Source: Isoetes taiwanensis
Taxonomy: Eukaryota > Streptophyta > Lycopodiopsida > Isoetales > Isoetaceae
Assembly: GCA_021234155.1 (NCBI GenBank)
Contig: JAJEKV010000162.1
Location: 461,449 to 525,448, forward strand
Direction: 5' to 3'
Length of the DNA: 64,000 nt
The notes under the pieces were generated by a model. That model was not told the origin of the DNA and did not search any database. It was given only the letters and a program-made list of their open reading frames with translations. Below, one piece after another: positions 46,971 to 59,092 of the stretch. Within the stretch, counting starts at the first letter, position 1, and each line of letters starts with the position of its first letter. The translations under genes were made by a program, and so were the position numbers.

Positions 46971-47275
46971 GCTTACTTGTATAATCACTGGTGACCTTCA
47001 CCTAGGTCTTCCCATCCAGCACTTCCTGGAACAAAACCCGACAGTCTTCATAGTCGAGACCCCTCATGCACCTCAGGTAGGTCTGACTGAAGTAGTCAGA
47101 CTCTTTTGTCCATTTACAGGTAACAGTTTGTCCCTTGTTATCTTTTAGCTTGCAAGATTTACAAGTTCCATAGGGACATGAATAACTGAAAAATACCTTC
47201 AGGCATGAAGACCCACTGGTTGAAATCTTTCGGTGCCTTATAACGCACGGTAACTTCAGCCAAAGCCAGATAACG
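46971..47275 (-). pseudogene. ParB/methyltransferase-like gene, Cys-rich exon (5' side of copia)
   Basis: Acceptor TTTCCAG lies before 47275. The exon encodes RYLALAEVTVRYKAPKDFNQ, WVFMPEG, then, after a one-base frameshift at a TTTCAG sequence near 47186, SYSCPYGTCKSCKLKDNKG, WTKESDYFSQTYLRCMRGLD and a TAG (47004-47002) before VKVTSDYTSK. The C-x4-C-x2-C cluster suggests a zinc-binding insert. The exon is cut by the copia element and continues at 33282 in the same frame. Confidence 0.6.
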
Positions 47276-47444
47276 CTGGAAACAACAAGAACTCAGTCTT
47301 AAATGCAAATGATTATCAAATGGCGCCGTGGCACCATTTGATGAGGAAATGGCACTGCGGAGCCATTTGGGCGCGCGCCATTTCCTCACCAAAGGGCGCC
47401 ACTGCGCCATTTCCTAAATAGCCAACAATTAAAACACTATGTAC
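47276..47444 (-). other. Intron of the ParB/methyltransferase-like gene
   Basis: 169 bp with donor AAG/GTACAT and acceptor TTTCCAG. It contains a palindromic cluster of GGCGCC and GCGCGC words (GAGGAAATGGC and GCCATTTCCTC on opposite sides), which could be a tiny foldback insertion. Confidence 0.6.
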
Positions 47445-48020
47445 CTTGTAGGGTTCTGAACGTGATTGCCCACGTCCCGATGGATCAGGCTTCCCGCAGA
47501 GTGCATACTGGTGCCGCAGGTGGGTTATTTTATCAATGAAAGGCTCCTTGAAGATAGTCTTGGCAGCGATATCATTGACTTCACAGCTAATCTGTAGGCA
47601 TTCTTGCTCGTTGACTGTGCCAGATAAGACTCGACAATTCCATTCCAGATAAATCTTTGACATTTGCTCTTGGGACTTTGCTGTGCCGAGTCTTCTACAT
47701 ACAAGCTGAGCAGCCATAACAGAGTGATTGCCACTCACTATATAATAATGCATCCCCATGAGGTCATCCTCGGTTTTCCAAGGGGCCAGTTTGTTTGTGA
47801 TGGGATTGAATGGAATCACATCAGCGGGAGTGAACACTGGATGTGGATCTCTCTAAAAGGATTCCACTAACATTTTGACGTGCTCCATATTCCTTGGCCT
47901 AGATGTCAGATTTGGTGGCCCTTGATATAGGTTGAACACGTTTATCCGTTTTATGAATGTGATGCCCAGAGTAAAAAGATGCCGGTGGTCAAAGATTTTT
48001 TGTAGTGTTGTCTCTGCCAT
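47445..48020 (-). pseudogene. ParB/methyltransferase-like gene, ParB-like N-terminal exon
   Basis: The frame from ATG at 48020 (MAETTLQKIFDHRHLF) runs 192 codons to a donor (AAG/GTACAT), with one TAG at 47855-47853. The region has the order of a ParB/sulfiredoxin-like domain: LTSRPRNMEHVKMLVESF, VFTPADVIPFNP, then YYIVSGNHSVMAAQLV, the last being the G-x-H-R/S-x-x-A-A signature, and a strand after it (YLEWNCRVLSG). ParB-type domains fused to N4/N6 methyltransferase domains are well known in bacteria and phages, and the downstream exons here supply the second half. The ATG sits 6 bases from a retroelement LTR, so true 5' exons may lie beyond it. Confidence 0.6.
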
Positions 48021-48023
48021 CTT

Positions 48024-48669
48024 TGTTACGAATGCTCTATTCTTCCTGCAAATTCATCAACATATTAGAAAGTAAAACACCACATGGTACTCGATTTACC
48101 ACCCAACCGGACTAACTAGAAGAGATATCATCAAGTCAAGCTACTCCGCAAGACTGTATAAGAACAAGCTCTCTCTAGCCACCAACCACTGGTGTTACAT
48201 GAACTCCTTCTAATGATATGATCAAGCAAGGAACAAGAGAAGATACTAGAAGGTAAGGCCCGACACATCAACAACATAGGAAGAAGCAGATTTAGCTGTG
48301 CAGTCAGCTTAGACCCCTATGCACATTTTTGGGCATAACTGTCCAACCGTAAGGAATCTATAGGCAACCAAGCCCAATCTGGAAACTAGACTTCAAGGGC
48401 TTTCCAGTAACGTAAGGATCGCCGATTTCTGAGTTGTGGTCGCGGTGATATCACGTCTCAAAGTTGTCCTTTTATTTATAGGTAATAATATCTTTTTTGC
48501 CTTTTCGTTTCTAAATAAAGGTCAAGGTTTATTTTTAGCTCTCTCCTTGATAATATCAAGACTTAGACATACTGAATGGCTTTCTTACTTGATCATATCA
48601 ATAAATATTGTTCTATGCAAGGCCACTCCCCCGAGCACCATTATTAGTTATTAACCTTAAACCATATCA
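48024..48669 (-). repeat. LTR of a minus-strand LTR retroelement (first copy)
   Basis: Plus-strand limits TGTTAC...ATATCA, i.e. TG..CA on both readings, about 646 bp. Most of it recurs at 49858, 54174 and 58476. A purine tract on the minus strand (GAGAAGGGAAGGAAT) abuts its right end. The exact right limit is inferred from the TG/CA rule. Confidence 0.6.
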
Positions 48670-48840
48670 ATTCCTTCCCTTCTCAAAACATGATCGTCCT
48701 CGATCATCATTAAACCTGAAAGGAAACTATCAAAGATCCCTTTTCAAAATTGATCTTCAATCAATTTTTGAAAAGCGTGTTAGTCTTTCCGTTCTTAGCA
48801 ATAAACTTATTTCCTCGATCAAGAATTATATGGCAAACAT

Positions 48841-49055
48841 AACCAAGTCCATTTTTACAACCCTGATTGAATCCGCAATCAGAAATATATACCACAACCA
48901 AATCCATGGTTGCAACCCTAGTTGAATCCACAACTAGAAATATCTACCACAACCAAATCCATGGTTGTAACCCTAGTTGAATCCACAACTAGAAATATCT
49001 ACCACAACCAAATCCATGGTTGCAACCCTAGTTGAATCCACAACTAGAAATATTC
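48841..49055 (+). repeat. 55-bp tandem repeat, four copies
   Basis: Units contain CCCTAGTTGAATCCACAACT followed by AG (a CTAGTTG/CAACTAG hairpin) and ACCACAACCAAATCCATGGT. Start points step by 55 bp (48866, 48921, 48976, 49031). Confidence 0.9.
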
Positions 49056-49835
49056 AAGTCCAGCCCTTTAGGCTAAAAATTTCTGGTAATCCGTTGTCCG
49101 ACAAAGGTTTTCATTTCAGTTCTATTAGAAATGGCCTCAATTTACTTAGAGGACTTGACATCCTTATAATCGTTAATAAGGAATTCCGGCAAAGTTCGCT
49201 CATACTCCTGTGCAAGTCTCATTTACATCGTAATGTCCATGTTCTGCGAAAACTCAATCACAACTTTAGAACCTGCAAACTCAGTAACCGCTAACTGCAC
49301 GCATCACCTAATATAAGTTCACGAAAACTTTCCACGCAATATGCCAAAGTGAACTTAGTTAGCATTGAACCATTACCGTCAAGTTTTTCAGTTTTTAGAT
49401 TTTTAAAATTAGAACTTAATTGTTGGTCATTCCTCATAGAAATACATCAGTTCTTAAAACTCACTCGTTGCTATACCACAACTAAATATAGAATAGTTCT
49501 TCCCGAGTCCATCTAGACAAAATTCAAAGCTTATAACAAGGTTTTAAGGGTAAATTTTTCCACAGTACTAACCAACACGCCAAAAGGGTGGATCCTTCAA
49601 GGAAATCGTTATCCAATGGGCCCCAACCTTTCCAGGCTTTATCCCATACCCCACAGACCATATCAATTCCTCCCCTCCTCGATGCAATAAGAAATATCTA
49701 AAGATTCTAATCACAATCCTTAAACATCAACTTCATACCGCACAAGAGGTAACCTATTTCCTTAAGATATCTTGAGTCTTTGCTAAATACTCAAATTTCC
49801 AAATCTTCCATCCCACAAAATGGCTGGTAAAGACC

Positions 49836-49855
49836 GGAACTGAGCTCTGATACCA
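49836..49855 (-). promoter_or_regulatory. Primer binding site of the minus-strand LTR element (copy 1)
   Basis: TGGTATCAGAGCTCAGTTCC on the minus strand, two bases from the LTR end at 49858. It is the initiator-Met-tRNA type and fixes the element's orientation as minus. The same site recurs at 54152-54171 and 58454-58473. Confidence 0.85.
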
Positions 49856-49857
49856 AT

Positions 49858-50474
49858 TGTTACAAATGCTCTATTCTTCCTGCAAATTCATCAACATATT
49901 AGAAAGTAAAACACCACATGGTACTCGATTTACCACCCAACCGGACCAACTAGAAGAGATATCATCAAGTCAAGCTACTCCGCAAGACTGTATAGGAACA
50001 AGCTCTCTCTAGCCACCAACCACTGGTGTTACATGAACTCCTTCTAATGATATGATCAAGCAAGGAACAAGAGAAGATATAAGGTAAGGCCCGACACATC
50101 AACAACATAGGAAGAAGCAGATTTAGCTGTGCAGTCAGCTTAGACCCCTATGCACATTTTTGGGCATAACTTTCAAACCGTAAAATATCTATAGGCAACC
50201 AAGCCCAATCTGGAAACTAGACTTCAAGGGCTTTCCAGTAACGTAAGGATCGCTGATTTCTGAGTTGTGGTCGCGGAGATATCACGTCTCAAAGTTGTCC
50301 TTTTATTTATAGGTAATAATATCTTTTTTGCCTTTTCGCTTCTAAATAAAGGTCAAGGTTTATTTTTAGCTCTCTCCTTGATAATATCAAGACTTAGACA
50401 TACTGAATGGCTTTCTTACTTGATCGTATCAATAAATATTGTTCCATACAAGGCCACTCCCCCGAGCACCATTA
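49858..50474 (-). repeat. 5' LTR of the minus-strand element, tandem copy 1 (cut by Helitron)
   Basis: Matches 48024-48643 and is interrupted at GAGCACCATTA by a Helitron 5' end (TCTTATATT). In the uninterrupted copy at 48643 the sequence continues TTAGTTATTAACC, giving the expected A/T insertion point. Confidence 0.8.
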
Positions 50475-52690
50475 TCTTATATTATATTATATTTCGATTC
50501 ATTTTTTTCTATATTGCTTCTGAAGATTTGACTGCGATAAGTGACAAATAGAAGCAGGAAGTGACCCAAAATCGTTCCAAAGGTATAGCTGCTTCAAACA
50601 ATTCTTTTTTACCTATATTCATTTCTCTTCTATCTACCTCTAGTATGATAATAAGCTAAACATTTATGTTAGTTGTTATATTATTAAGTTAAACCTTTGA
50701 ATTGAATACACATTTTTGTGATTTGATTGGAACCCAAATATGGTGCTGGTATTAAAAAATGTTATATAATCTGTTTCAAAGGGTCAATTTGGGGTTTTTA
50801 AAGTTTTTTTTTTTACGTTTTTTACGTTTGCAACGTTTTTAACGTTTTTAATGTTATAAAAATGTATTCTAAGATTTTAAAAACCAAAAATAAAAAACTT
50901 AAAAAAAACTTAAAAAACGTATGGTACCTACGGTATGCAAAGTATTTAACAACATTGTGTTAGACACATTCTCTTTAGCATCAGGAGTTCTTGTAGGGTG
51001 GCAAAAATGTACAGCTTTGTGGACGTTGGACAGTCCCATCCCTCCCTGTATTTTGGACTATCCATGGAAGATTCTTCTGCATGGCAAGACCACAAAGTTG
51101 CTTGGTATCCCAGTTGGAATTCATGTCTCTGCTTCAGATGCTTGGGATGAAATCATTAGTGGGTTGCAAAAGCACTTGTTCTCAGTGGCATCTGACTAAA
51201 CCGTCCATGCCCGCCCGTAGAATCACTTTGGGCTAAATGTGTTCTTAGTAATACTCATGTCTACATGGTGTTCTGCTCTATTAGCTCCCGCGTGTAAGAT
51301 GGAGGAGATTGTGCGTATCGTCGAGAAATTTTATTTGGGGTGGAAATGAGTTAGGAGCGGTGGTCAAGGTAGCTTGGGCCGAAATGCATTAGACCTAAGG
51401 CAGCTGGTGGTCTTGGTATGTTGGATTTTCACCTCCAAAGCAAGGTGATGATATCAAAGTTTATTTGGAGGATTTTTCATTGGTAAGGATGATTCTCCTG
51501 GCCTGAGGTTGTTGGTGCAGTCGATTCAACATTGTCTCCCATTTCATAAGGCAACCATTAAGCCCCTCCTTCCTTGGGCTTTGCTTTATCATATGCATCC
51601 GTATCCTAATGCTTCTCCCTTTCTAAAGGGGTTGCTTGTTGCTTGGGATACTGTCAGGTCTCTTTTCCATATTAATCCTGAGGCATGTCTTCAGTTGTCC
51701 ACTCCACGCTGGTGGATTCCTTTACAGGACACTCCAGAGAATGTGCCTCTAAGTGTGGTAGTTCATTCAAAGACACAACGACGATGGATACCAGCTGGTA
51801 TAAGCACTATTGCAACTTGGTATAAGTCTGGTCATCTCATGCCATGGGAAGCATTTAGAACAAAGTTCTTGTTGTACAGATGGGACAGAGTAATCTGGAA
51901 TCATATTGTTGCATTGTTGCCACAGGATTCTGGTCCACAGATTGAGGTCGTCGTATGGGGTTGCCATCAGGATATCCAGCCATGGTGGTTTGTGTCTTCT
52001 GTGTATAAATTGCTTTTGCATTCTGAAATCCTGCCTCCATCTAATAGGTGGCATCTTCGTCCCCTCGACCCACAATGGAAAAGTGTTTGGATATGGATAT
52101 GGGATAAGCTGCTTCATCCCAAAGTAGTAGTTTTGTGGTGGCAAGTGATCCATAGATGCCTCAGACTCAACAGGTTAGTCCATAAAATGGATAATCGGAT
52201 TTCAGAGCTCTGTCCTTTATGCCAGCAAAGGGTTGAGAGTATTGAGCATTGTTTCTTCTTGTGTGAGCGGCTTCAGTAGGCATGGTCTTGGTTGTTGACC
52301 CTATTTCGCACGTCTCGATCTAGCCAGCAAATTTTGCTTGCTATCTATCCTGATGCTTGGCCCAAACTACGGAAACGAGCTTTTCATCTCGCATGTGACT
52401 GGCTTTTATGGTCAATCTGGAAGAGAAGGAGGTTGTCTATCTTTAAGGGCGTAGATACTATAGATGAGATTGTTCTTCAGTGGGCGCAAAATAAAATTGT
52501 TATGGCTTACAATTGTTCTTCTCTTGATCAAGACAAAAAAGTACTGATCTGGCATACTTACCTTCAGATTCATTCTTTTGCACAGGCAGGTGGTTGTGCT
52601 CAGTTGGATCGGTTTGTTCACTGGGGTTATAATCCTGTCTTTGCATGTTATGTTGCTCTAGTTTTTAGTTGGTGAATAAAGCCCAGCGTT
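50475..52690 (+). mobile_element. Helitron 5' end plus LINE cargo, tandem copy 1
   Basis: Starts TCTTATATTATATTATATTT after A, inside the LTR. It contains AT-rich sequence with ACGTTTTTAACG-type repeats (50800-50920) and then a LINE fragment. The Helitron 3' end is not found within the triplicated unit. Equivalent starts: 54798 and 59093. Confidence 0.7.
50921..52674 (+). pseudogene. 5'-truncated plant LINE ORF2, tandem copy 1
   Basis: Encodes the end of a non-LTR reverse transcriptase (FSLASGVLVGWQKC, KLLGIPVGI), the thumb/connection region (here frameshifted at 51187-51400) and the zf-RVT zinc finger (WWQVIHRCLRLNRLVHKM, CPLCQQRVESIEHCFFLC). It ends near WIWDK..LQIHSFAQ. The RT catalytic core is absent. 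A stop after CERLQ and several indels kill it. Copy 1 is more damaged at 51187-51400 than copies 2 and 3. Confidence 0.85.
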
Positions 52691-52691
52691 T

Positions 52692-53375
52692 TTAGAAATG
52701 GAGCCCAGCGTTGCTGGGCCTAGCTAGAAATTGTAAATGACTGGAGCAAATTGTTTGATGAATTCATACTCTTAAAATCACACAATTAGCATTTGACCAC
52801 ATTTCCACCTCCCCTTCCTTTTTCCTTTTCCTTTTACGTTTCGATGCTCTTTTTGTTTCCCTCCTTTCCCCTTTTCGATTTTTTTTATTTACCTTTTTTC
52901 TTTTTCCAATCTTCCATTTCTACTATTTTCCTTTTCCCGTTTTTATTTTGCCCTTCCATTGTCATTTTTCTGATTTTGCAATCCATTTTCTCCCATTTCT
53001 CGTTGCCCTTTCCTTTTTTCTTTTTCATCCTTTCTCCACCCCTTTTCCTTTTTCCTTTTTTGCCTTTTTCATTCTTCTATTCTCTGCTTTTCCCTTTTTT
53101 CTTTTTTTATTTTTCTCTTCTTTTTTGTTCCCCTCCCCTTCCCTCCCCTTCCTATTTTACCCTTATTTTTCCCTCATTCCCTTTCTTCTCCTCCCCATTT
53201 CCCTTTCCCTTTTCCTCTTATCTTTTACCCTTTTCCTTTTCTCCGCTCCCCTCTTCTCTCCTCCCCTCCCCTTTGCTTTGCTTCCCTTTCCCCTTCTCCT
53301 TTCCCTTCCAATGGCTTTTTCCCTTCCCTTTTCCTCCTTTCCCAGCCTTTTTTCTCTTCCACTTTTTCCCGTACA
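52692..53375 (-). mobile_element. Polypyrimidine Helitron (H3 type), truncated, tandem copy 1
   Basis: Begins TTAGAAATGGAGCCCAGCGT and GCTGGGCCTAGC, homologous to the inverted 3' end of H3 at 35800, then CTGGAGCAAATTGTTTGATG and CATTTGACCACATTTCCACC, then a polypyrimidine tract (52800-53370) ending at the tandem junction. Confidence 0.75.
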
Positions 53376-54173
53376 GCCCTTTAGGCTAAAAATTTCTGGT
53401 AATCCGTTGTCCGACAAAGGTTTTCATTTCAGTTCTATTAGAAATGGCCTCAATTTACTTAGAGGACTTGACATCCTTATAATCGTTAATAAGGAATTCC
53501 GGCAAAGTTCGCTCATACTCCTGTGCAAGTCTCATTTACATCGTAATGTCCATGTTCTGCGAAAACTCAATCACAACTTTAGAACCTGCAAACTCAGTAA
53601 CCGCTAACTGCACGTATCACCTAACATAAGTTCACGAAAACTTTCCACGCAATATGCCAAAGTGAACTTAGTTAGCATTGAACCATTACCGTCAAGTTTT
53701 TCAGTTTTTAGATTTTTAAAATTAGAACTTAATTGTTGGTCATTCCTCATAGAAATACATCAGTTCTTAAAACTCACTCGTTGCTATACCACAACTAAAT
53801 ATAGAATAGTTCTTCCCGAGTCCATCTAGACAAAATTCAAAGCTTATAACAAGGTTTTAAGGGTAAATTTTTCCACAGTACTAACCAACACGCCAAAAGG
53901 GTGGATCCTTCAAGGAAATCGTTATCCAATGGGCCCCAACCTTTCCAGGCTTTATCCCATACCCCACAGACCATATCAATTCCTCCCCCTCCTCGGGATG
54001 CAATAAGAAATATCTAAAGATTCTAATCACAATCCTTAAACATCAACTTCATACCAGACAAGAGGTAACCTATTTCCTTAAGATATCTTGAGTGCTGCTA
54101 AGCCACTCAAATTTCCAGCTCTTCCATCCCACAGCTCTGCTGGTAAAGACCGGAACTGAGCTCTGATACCAAT
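53376..54173 (-). repeat. Retroelement internal remnant, tandem copy 2
   Basis: Same as 49063-49857. Ends with the primer binding site at 54152-54171 (minus). Non-coding. Confidence 0.8.
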
Positions 54174-54797
54174 TGTTACAAATGCTCTATTCTTCCTGCA
54201 AATTCATCAACATATTAGAAAGTAAAACACCACATGGTACTCGATTTACCACCCAACCGGACCAACTAGAAGAGATATCATCAAGTCAAGCTACTCCGCA
54301 AGACTGTATAGGAACAAGCTCTCTCTAGCCACCAACCACTGGTGTTACATGAACTCCTTCTAATGATATGATCAAGCAAGGAACAAGAGAAGATATAAGG
54401 TAAGGCCCGACACATCAACAACATAGGAAGAAGCAGATTTAGATTTAGCTGCAGTGAAGCTTTTAGACCCCTATGCACATTTTTGGGCATAACTTTCAAA
54501 CCGTAAAATATCTATAGGAAACCAAGCCCAATCTGGAAACTAGACTTCAAGGGCTTTCCAGTAACGTAAGGATCGCTGATTTCTGAGTTGTGGTCGCGGA
54601 GATATCACGTCTCAAAGTTGTCCTTTTATTTATAGGTAATAATATCTTTTTTGCCTTTTCGCTTCTAAATAAAGGTCAAGGTTTATTTTTAGCTCTCTCC
54701 TTGATAATATCAAGACTTAGACATACTGAATGGCTTTCTTACTTGATCCTATCAATAAATATTGTTCCATGCAAGGCCACTCCCCCGAGCACCATTA
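54174..54797 (-). repeat. LTR of the minus-strand element, tandem copy 2
   Basis: Equivalent of 49858-50474. It differs at a cluster near 54440-54470, where CAG/CTG-rich sequence is rearranged (GATTTAGATTTAGCTGCAGT versus GATTTAGCTGTGCAGTCAGC). Confidence 0.8.
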
Positions 54798-56995
54798 TCT
54801 TATATTATATTATATTTCGATTCATTTTTTTCTATATTGCTTCTGAAGATCTGACTGCGATAAGTGATAAATAGAAGCAGGAAGTGACCCAAAATCGTTC
54901 CAAAGGTATAGCTGCTTCAAACAATTCTTTTTTACCTATATTCATTTCTCTTCTATCTACCTCTAGTATGATTATAAGCTAAACATTTATGTTAGTTGTT
55001 ATATTATTAAGTTAAACCTTTGAATTGAATACACATTTTTGTGATTTGATTGGAACCCAAATATGGTGCTGGTATTAAAAAATGTTATATAATCTGTTTC
55101 AAAGGGTCAATTTGGGGTTTTTAAAGTTTTTTTTTACGTTTTTTACGTTTGCAACGTTTTTAACGTTTTTAATGTTATAAAAACGTATTCTAAGATTTTA
55201 AAAACCAAAAATAAAAAACTTAAAAAACGTATGGTACCTACGGTATGCAAAGTATTTAACAACATTGTGTTAGACACATTCTCTTTAGCATCAGGAGTTC
55301 TTGTAGGGTGGCAAAAATGTACAGCTTTGTGGACGTTGGACAGTCCCATCCCTCCCTGTATTTTGGACTATCCATGGAAGATTCTTCTGCATGGCAAGAC
55401 CACAAAGTTGCTTGGTATCCCAGTTGGAATTCATGTCTCTGCTTCAGATGCTTGGGATGAAATCATTAGTGGGTTGCAAAAGCACTTGTTCTGGTGGCAT
55501 ACAGCTAAACTGTCCATGCCCGCCGGTAGAATCACTGTGGCTAAATGTGTTCTTAGTAATACTCATGTCTACATGGCGTCTGCTCTATTAGCTCCGCCGT
55601 GTAAGATGGAGGAGATTGTGCGTATCGTCAGAAATTTTATTTGGGGTGGAAATGAGTTAGGAGCGGTGGTCAAGGTAGCTTGGACGAAATGCATTAGACC
55701 TAAGGCAGCTGGTGGTCTTGGTATGTTGGATTTTCACCTCCAAAGCAAGGTGATGATATCAAAGTTTATTTGGAGGATTTTTCATTGGTAAGGATGATTC
55801 TCCTGGCCTGAGGTTGTTGGTGCAGTCGATTCAGCATTGTCTCCCATTTCATAAGGCAACCATTAAGCCCCTCCTTCCTTGGGCTTTGCTTTATCATATG
55901 CATCCGTATCCTAATGCTTCTCCCTTTCTAAAGGGGTTGCTTGTTGCTTGGGATACTGTCAGGTCTCTTTTCCATATTAATCCTGAGGCATGTCTTCAGT
56001 TGTCCACTCCACGCTGGTGGATTCCTTTACAGGACACTCCAGAGAATGTGCCTCTAAGTGTGGTAGTTCATTCAAAGACACAACGACGATGGATACCAGC
56101 TGGTATAAGCACTATTGCAACTTGGTATAAGTCTGGTCATCTCATGCCATGGGAAGCATTTAGAACAAAGTTCTTGTTGTACAGATGGGACAGAGTAATC
56201 TGGAATCATATTGTTGCATTGTTGCCACAGGATTCTGGTCCACAGATTGAGGTCGTCGTATGGGGTTGCCATCAGGATATCCAGCCATGGCGGTTTGTGT
56301 CTTCTGTGTATAAATTGCTTTTGCATTCTGAAATCCTGCCTCCATCTAATAGGTGGCATCTTCAGGTCCCTCAGCCACAATGGAAAAGTGTTTGGATATG
56401 GATATGGGATAAGCTGCTTCATCCCAAAGTAGTAGTTTTGTGGTGGCAAGTGATCCATAGATGCCTCAGACTCAACAGGTTAGTCCATAAAATGGATAAT
56501 CGGATTTCGAGCTCATCCTTTATGCCAAAGAAAGGGTTGAGAGTATTGAGCATTGTTTCTTCTTGTGTGAGCGGCTTCAGTAGGCATGGTCTTGGTTGTT
56601 GACCCTATTTCGCACGTCTCGATCTAGCCAGCAAATTTTGCTTGCTATCTATCCTGATGCTTGGCCCAAACTACGGAAACGAGCTTTTCATCTCGCATGT
56701 GACTGGCTTTTATGGTCAATCTGGAAGAGAAGGAGGTTGTCTATCTTTAAGGGCGTAGATACTATAGATGAGATTGTTCTTCAGTGGGCGCAAAATAAAA
56801 TTGTTATGGCTTACAATTGTTCTTCTCTTGATCAAGACAAAAAGTACCGATCCGGCATACTTACCTTCCAGTTCATTCTTTTTTTGTGCAGTGGTTGTGC
56901 TTTCGGTTGGATCGGTTTGTTCACCGGGGTTATAATCTGTCTTTGCATGTTATGTTGCTCTAGTTTTTAGTTGGTGAATAAAGCCCAAATAATTT
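54798..56995 (+). mobile_element. Helitron 5' end plus LINE cargo, tandem copy 2
   Basis: Equivalent of 50475-52690. Confidence 0.7.
55231..56970 (+). pseudogene. 5'-truncated plant LINE ORF2, tandem copy 2
   Basis: The best-preserved RT end: a continuous 186-residue frame (55231-55791) with SMPAGRITVAKCVLSNT, RNFIWGGNELGAVVKVAW and GGLGMLDFHLQ, typical of plant LINE ORF2. A frame change near 55790 separates it from the zf-RVT half (55814 onward). The zinc finger itself is damaged at 56505-56530. Confidence 0.85.
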
Positions 56996-57676
56996 TTAGA
57001 AATGGAGCCCAGCGTTCTTTGAACCTAGCTAGAAATTGTAAATGACTGGAGCAAATTGTTTGATGAATTCATACTCTTAAAATCACACAATTAGCATTTG
57101 ACCACATTTCCACCTCCCCTTCCTTTTTCCTTTTCCTTTTACGTTTCGATGCTCTTTTTTTTTTCCTCCTTTCCCCTTTTCGATTTTTTTTATTTACCTT
57201 TTTTCTTTTTCCAATCTTCCATTTCTACTATTTTCCTTTTCCCGTTTTTATTTTGCCCTTCCATTGTCATTTTTCTGATTTTGCAATCCATTTTCTCCCA
57301 TTTCTCCTTGCCCTTTCCTTTTTTCTTTTTCATCCTTTCTCCACCCCTTTTCCTTTTTCCTTTTTTGCCTTTTTCATTCTTCTATTCTCTGCTTTTCCCT
57401 TTTTTCTTTTTTTATTTTTCTCTTCTTTTTGTTCCCCTCCCTTCCTCCCCTTCCTATTTTACCCTTATTTTCCCTCATTCCCTTTCTTCTCCTCCCCCAT
57501 TTCCCTTTCCCTTTTCCTCTTATCTTTTACCCTTTTCCTTTTCTCCGCTCCCTCTTCTCTCCTCCCCTCCCCTTTGCTTTGCTTCCCTTTCCCCTTCTCC
57601 TTTCCCTTCCAATGGCTTTTTCCCTTCCCTTTTCCTCCTTTCCCAGCCTTTTTTCTCTTCCACTTTTTCCCGTACA
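56996..57676 (-). mobile_element. Polypyrimidine Helitron (H3 type), truncated, tandem copy 2
   Basis: Equivalent of 52692-53375. The GCTGGGCC part of the hairpin is altered to CTTTGAACC. Confidence 0.7.
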
Positions 57677-58475
57677 GCCCTTTAGGCTAAAAATTTCTGG
57701 TAATCCGTTGTCCGACAAAGGTTTTCATTTCAGTTCTATTAGAAATGGCCTCAATTTACTTAGAGGACTTGACATCCTTATAATCGTTAATAAGGAATTC
57801 CGGCAAAGTTCGCCCATACTCCTGTGCAAGTCTCATTTACATCGTAATGTCCATGTTCTGCGAAAACTCAATCACAACTTTAGAACCTGCAAACTCAGTA
57901 ACCGCTAACTGCACGTATCACCTAACATAAGTTCACGAAAACTTTCCACGCAATATGCCAAAGTGAACTTAGTTAGCATTGAACCATTACCGTCAAGTTT
58001 TTCAGTTTTTAGATTTTTAAAATTAGAACGTAATTGTTGGTCATTCCTCATAGAAATACATCAGTTCTTAAAACTCACTCGTTGCTATACCACAACTAAA
58101 TATAGAATAGTTCTTCCCGAGTCCATCTAGACAAAATTCAAAGCTTATAACAAGGTTTTAAGGGTAAATTTTTCCACGATTTTTAACCAACACGCCAAAA
58201 GGGTGGATCCTTCAAGGAAATCGTTATCCAATGGGCCCCAACCTTTCCAGGCTTTATCCCATACCCCACAGACCATATCAATTCCTCCCCCTCCTCGGGA
58301 TGCAATAAGAAATATCTAAAGATTCTAATCACAATCCTTAAACATCAACTTCATACCAGACAAGAGGTAACCTATTTCCTTAAGATATCTTGAGTGCTGC
58401 TAAGCCACTCAAATTTCCAGCTCTTCCATCCCACAGCTCTGCTGGTAAAGACCGGAACTGAGCTCTGATACCAAT
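57677..58475 (-). repeat. Retroelement internal remnant, tandem copy 3
   Basis: Equivalent of 49063-49857, with primer binding site 58454-58473 (minus). Confidence 0.8.
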
Positions 58476-59092
58476 TGTTACAAATGCTCTATTCTTCCTG
58501 CAAATTCATCAACATATTAGAAAGTAAAACACCACATGGTACTCGATTTACCACCCAACCGGACCAACTAGAAGAGATATCATCAAGTCAAGCTACTCCG
58601 CAAGACTGTATAGGAACAAGCTCTCTCTAGCCACCAACCACTGGTGTTACATGAACTCCTTCTAATGATATGATCAAGCAAGGAACAAGAGAAGATATAA
58701 GGTAAGGCCCGACACATCAACAACATAGGAAGAAGCAGATTTAGCTGTGCAGTCAGCTTAGACCCCTATGCACATTTTTGGGCATAACTTTCAAACCGTA
58801 AAATATCTATAGGCAACCAAGCCCAATCTGGAAACTAGACTTCAAGGGCTTTCCAGTAACGTAAGGATCGCTGATTTCTGAGTTGTGGTCGCGGAGATAT
58901 CACGTCTCAAAGTTGTCCTTTTATTTATAGGTAATAATATCTTTTTTGCCTTTTCACTTCTAAATAAAGGTCAAGGTTTATTTTTAGCTCTCTCCTTGAT
59001 AATATCAAGACTTAGACATACTGAATGGCTTTCTTACTTGATCGTATCAATAAATATTGTTCCATGCAAGGCCACTCCCCCGAGCACCATTA
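58476..59092 (-). repeat. LTR of the minus-strand element, tandem copy 3
   Basis: Equivalent of 49858-50474, cut by the Helitron 5' end at 59093. Confidence 0.8.
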
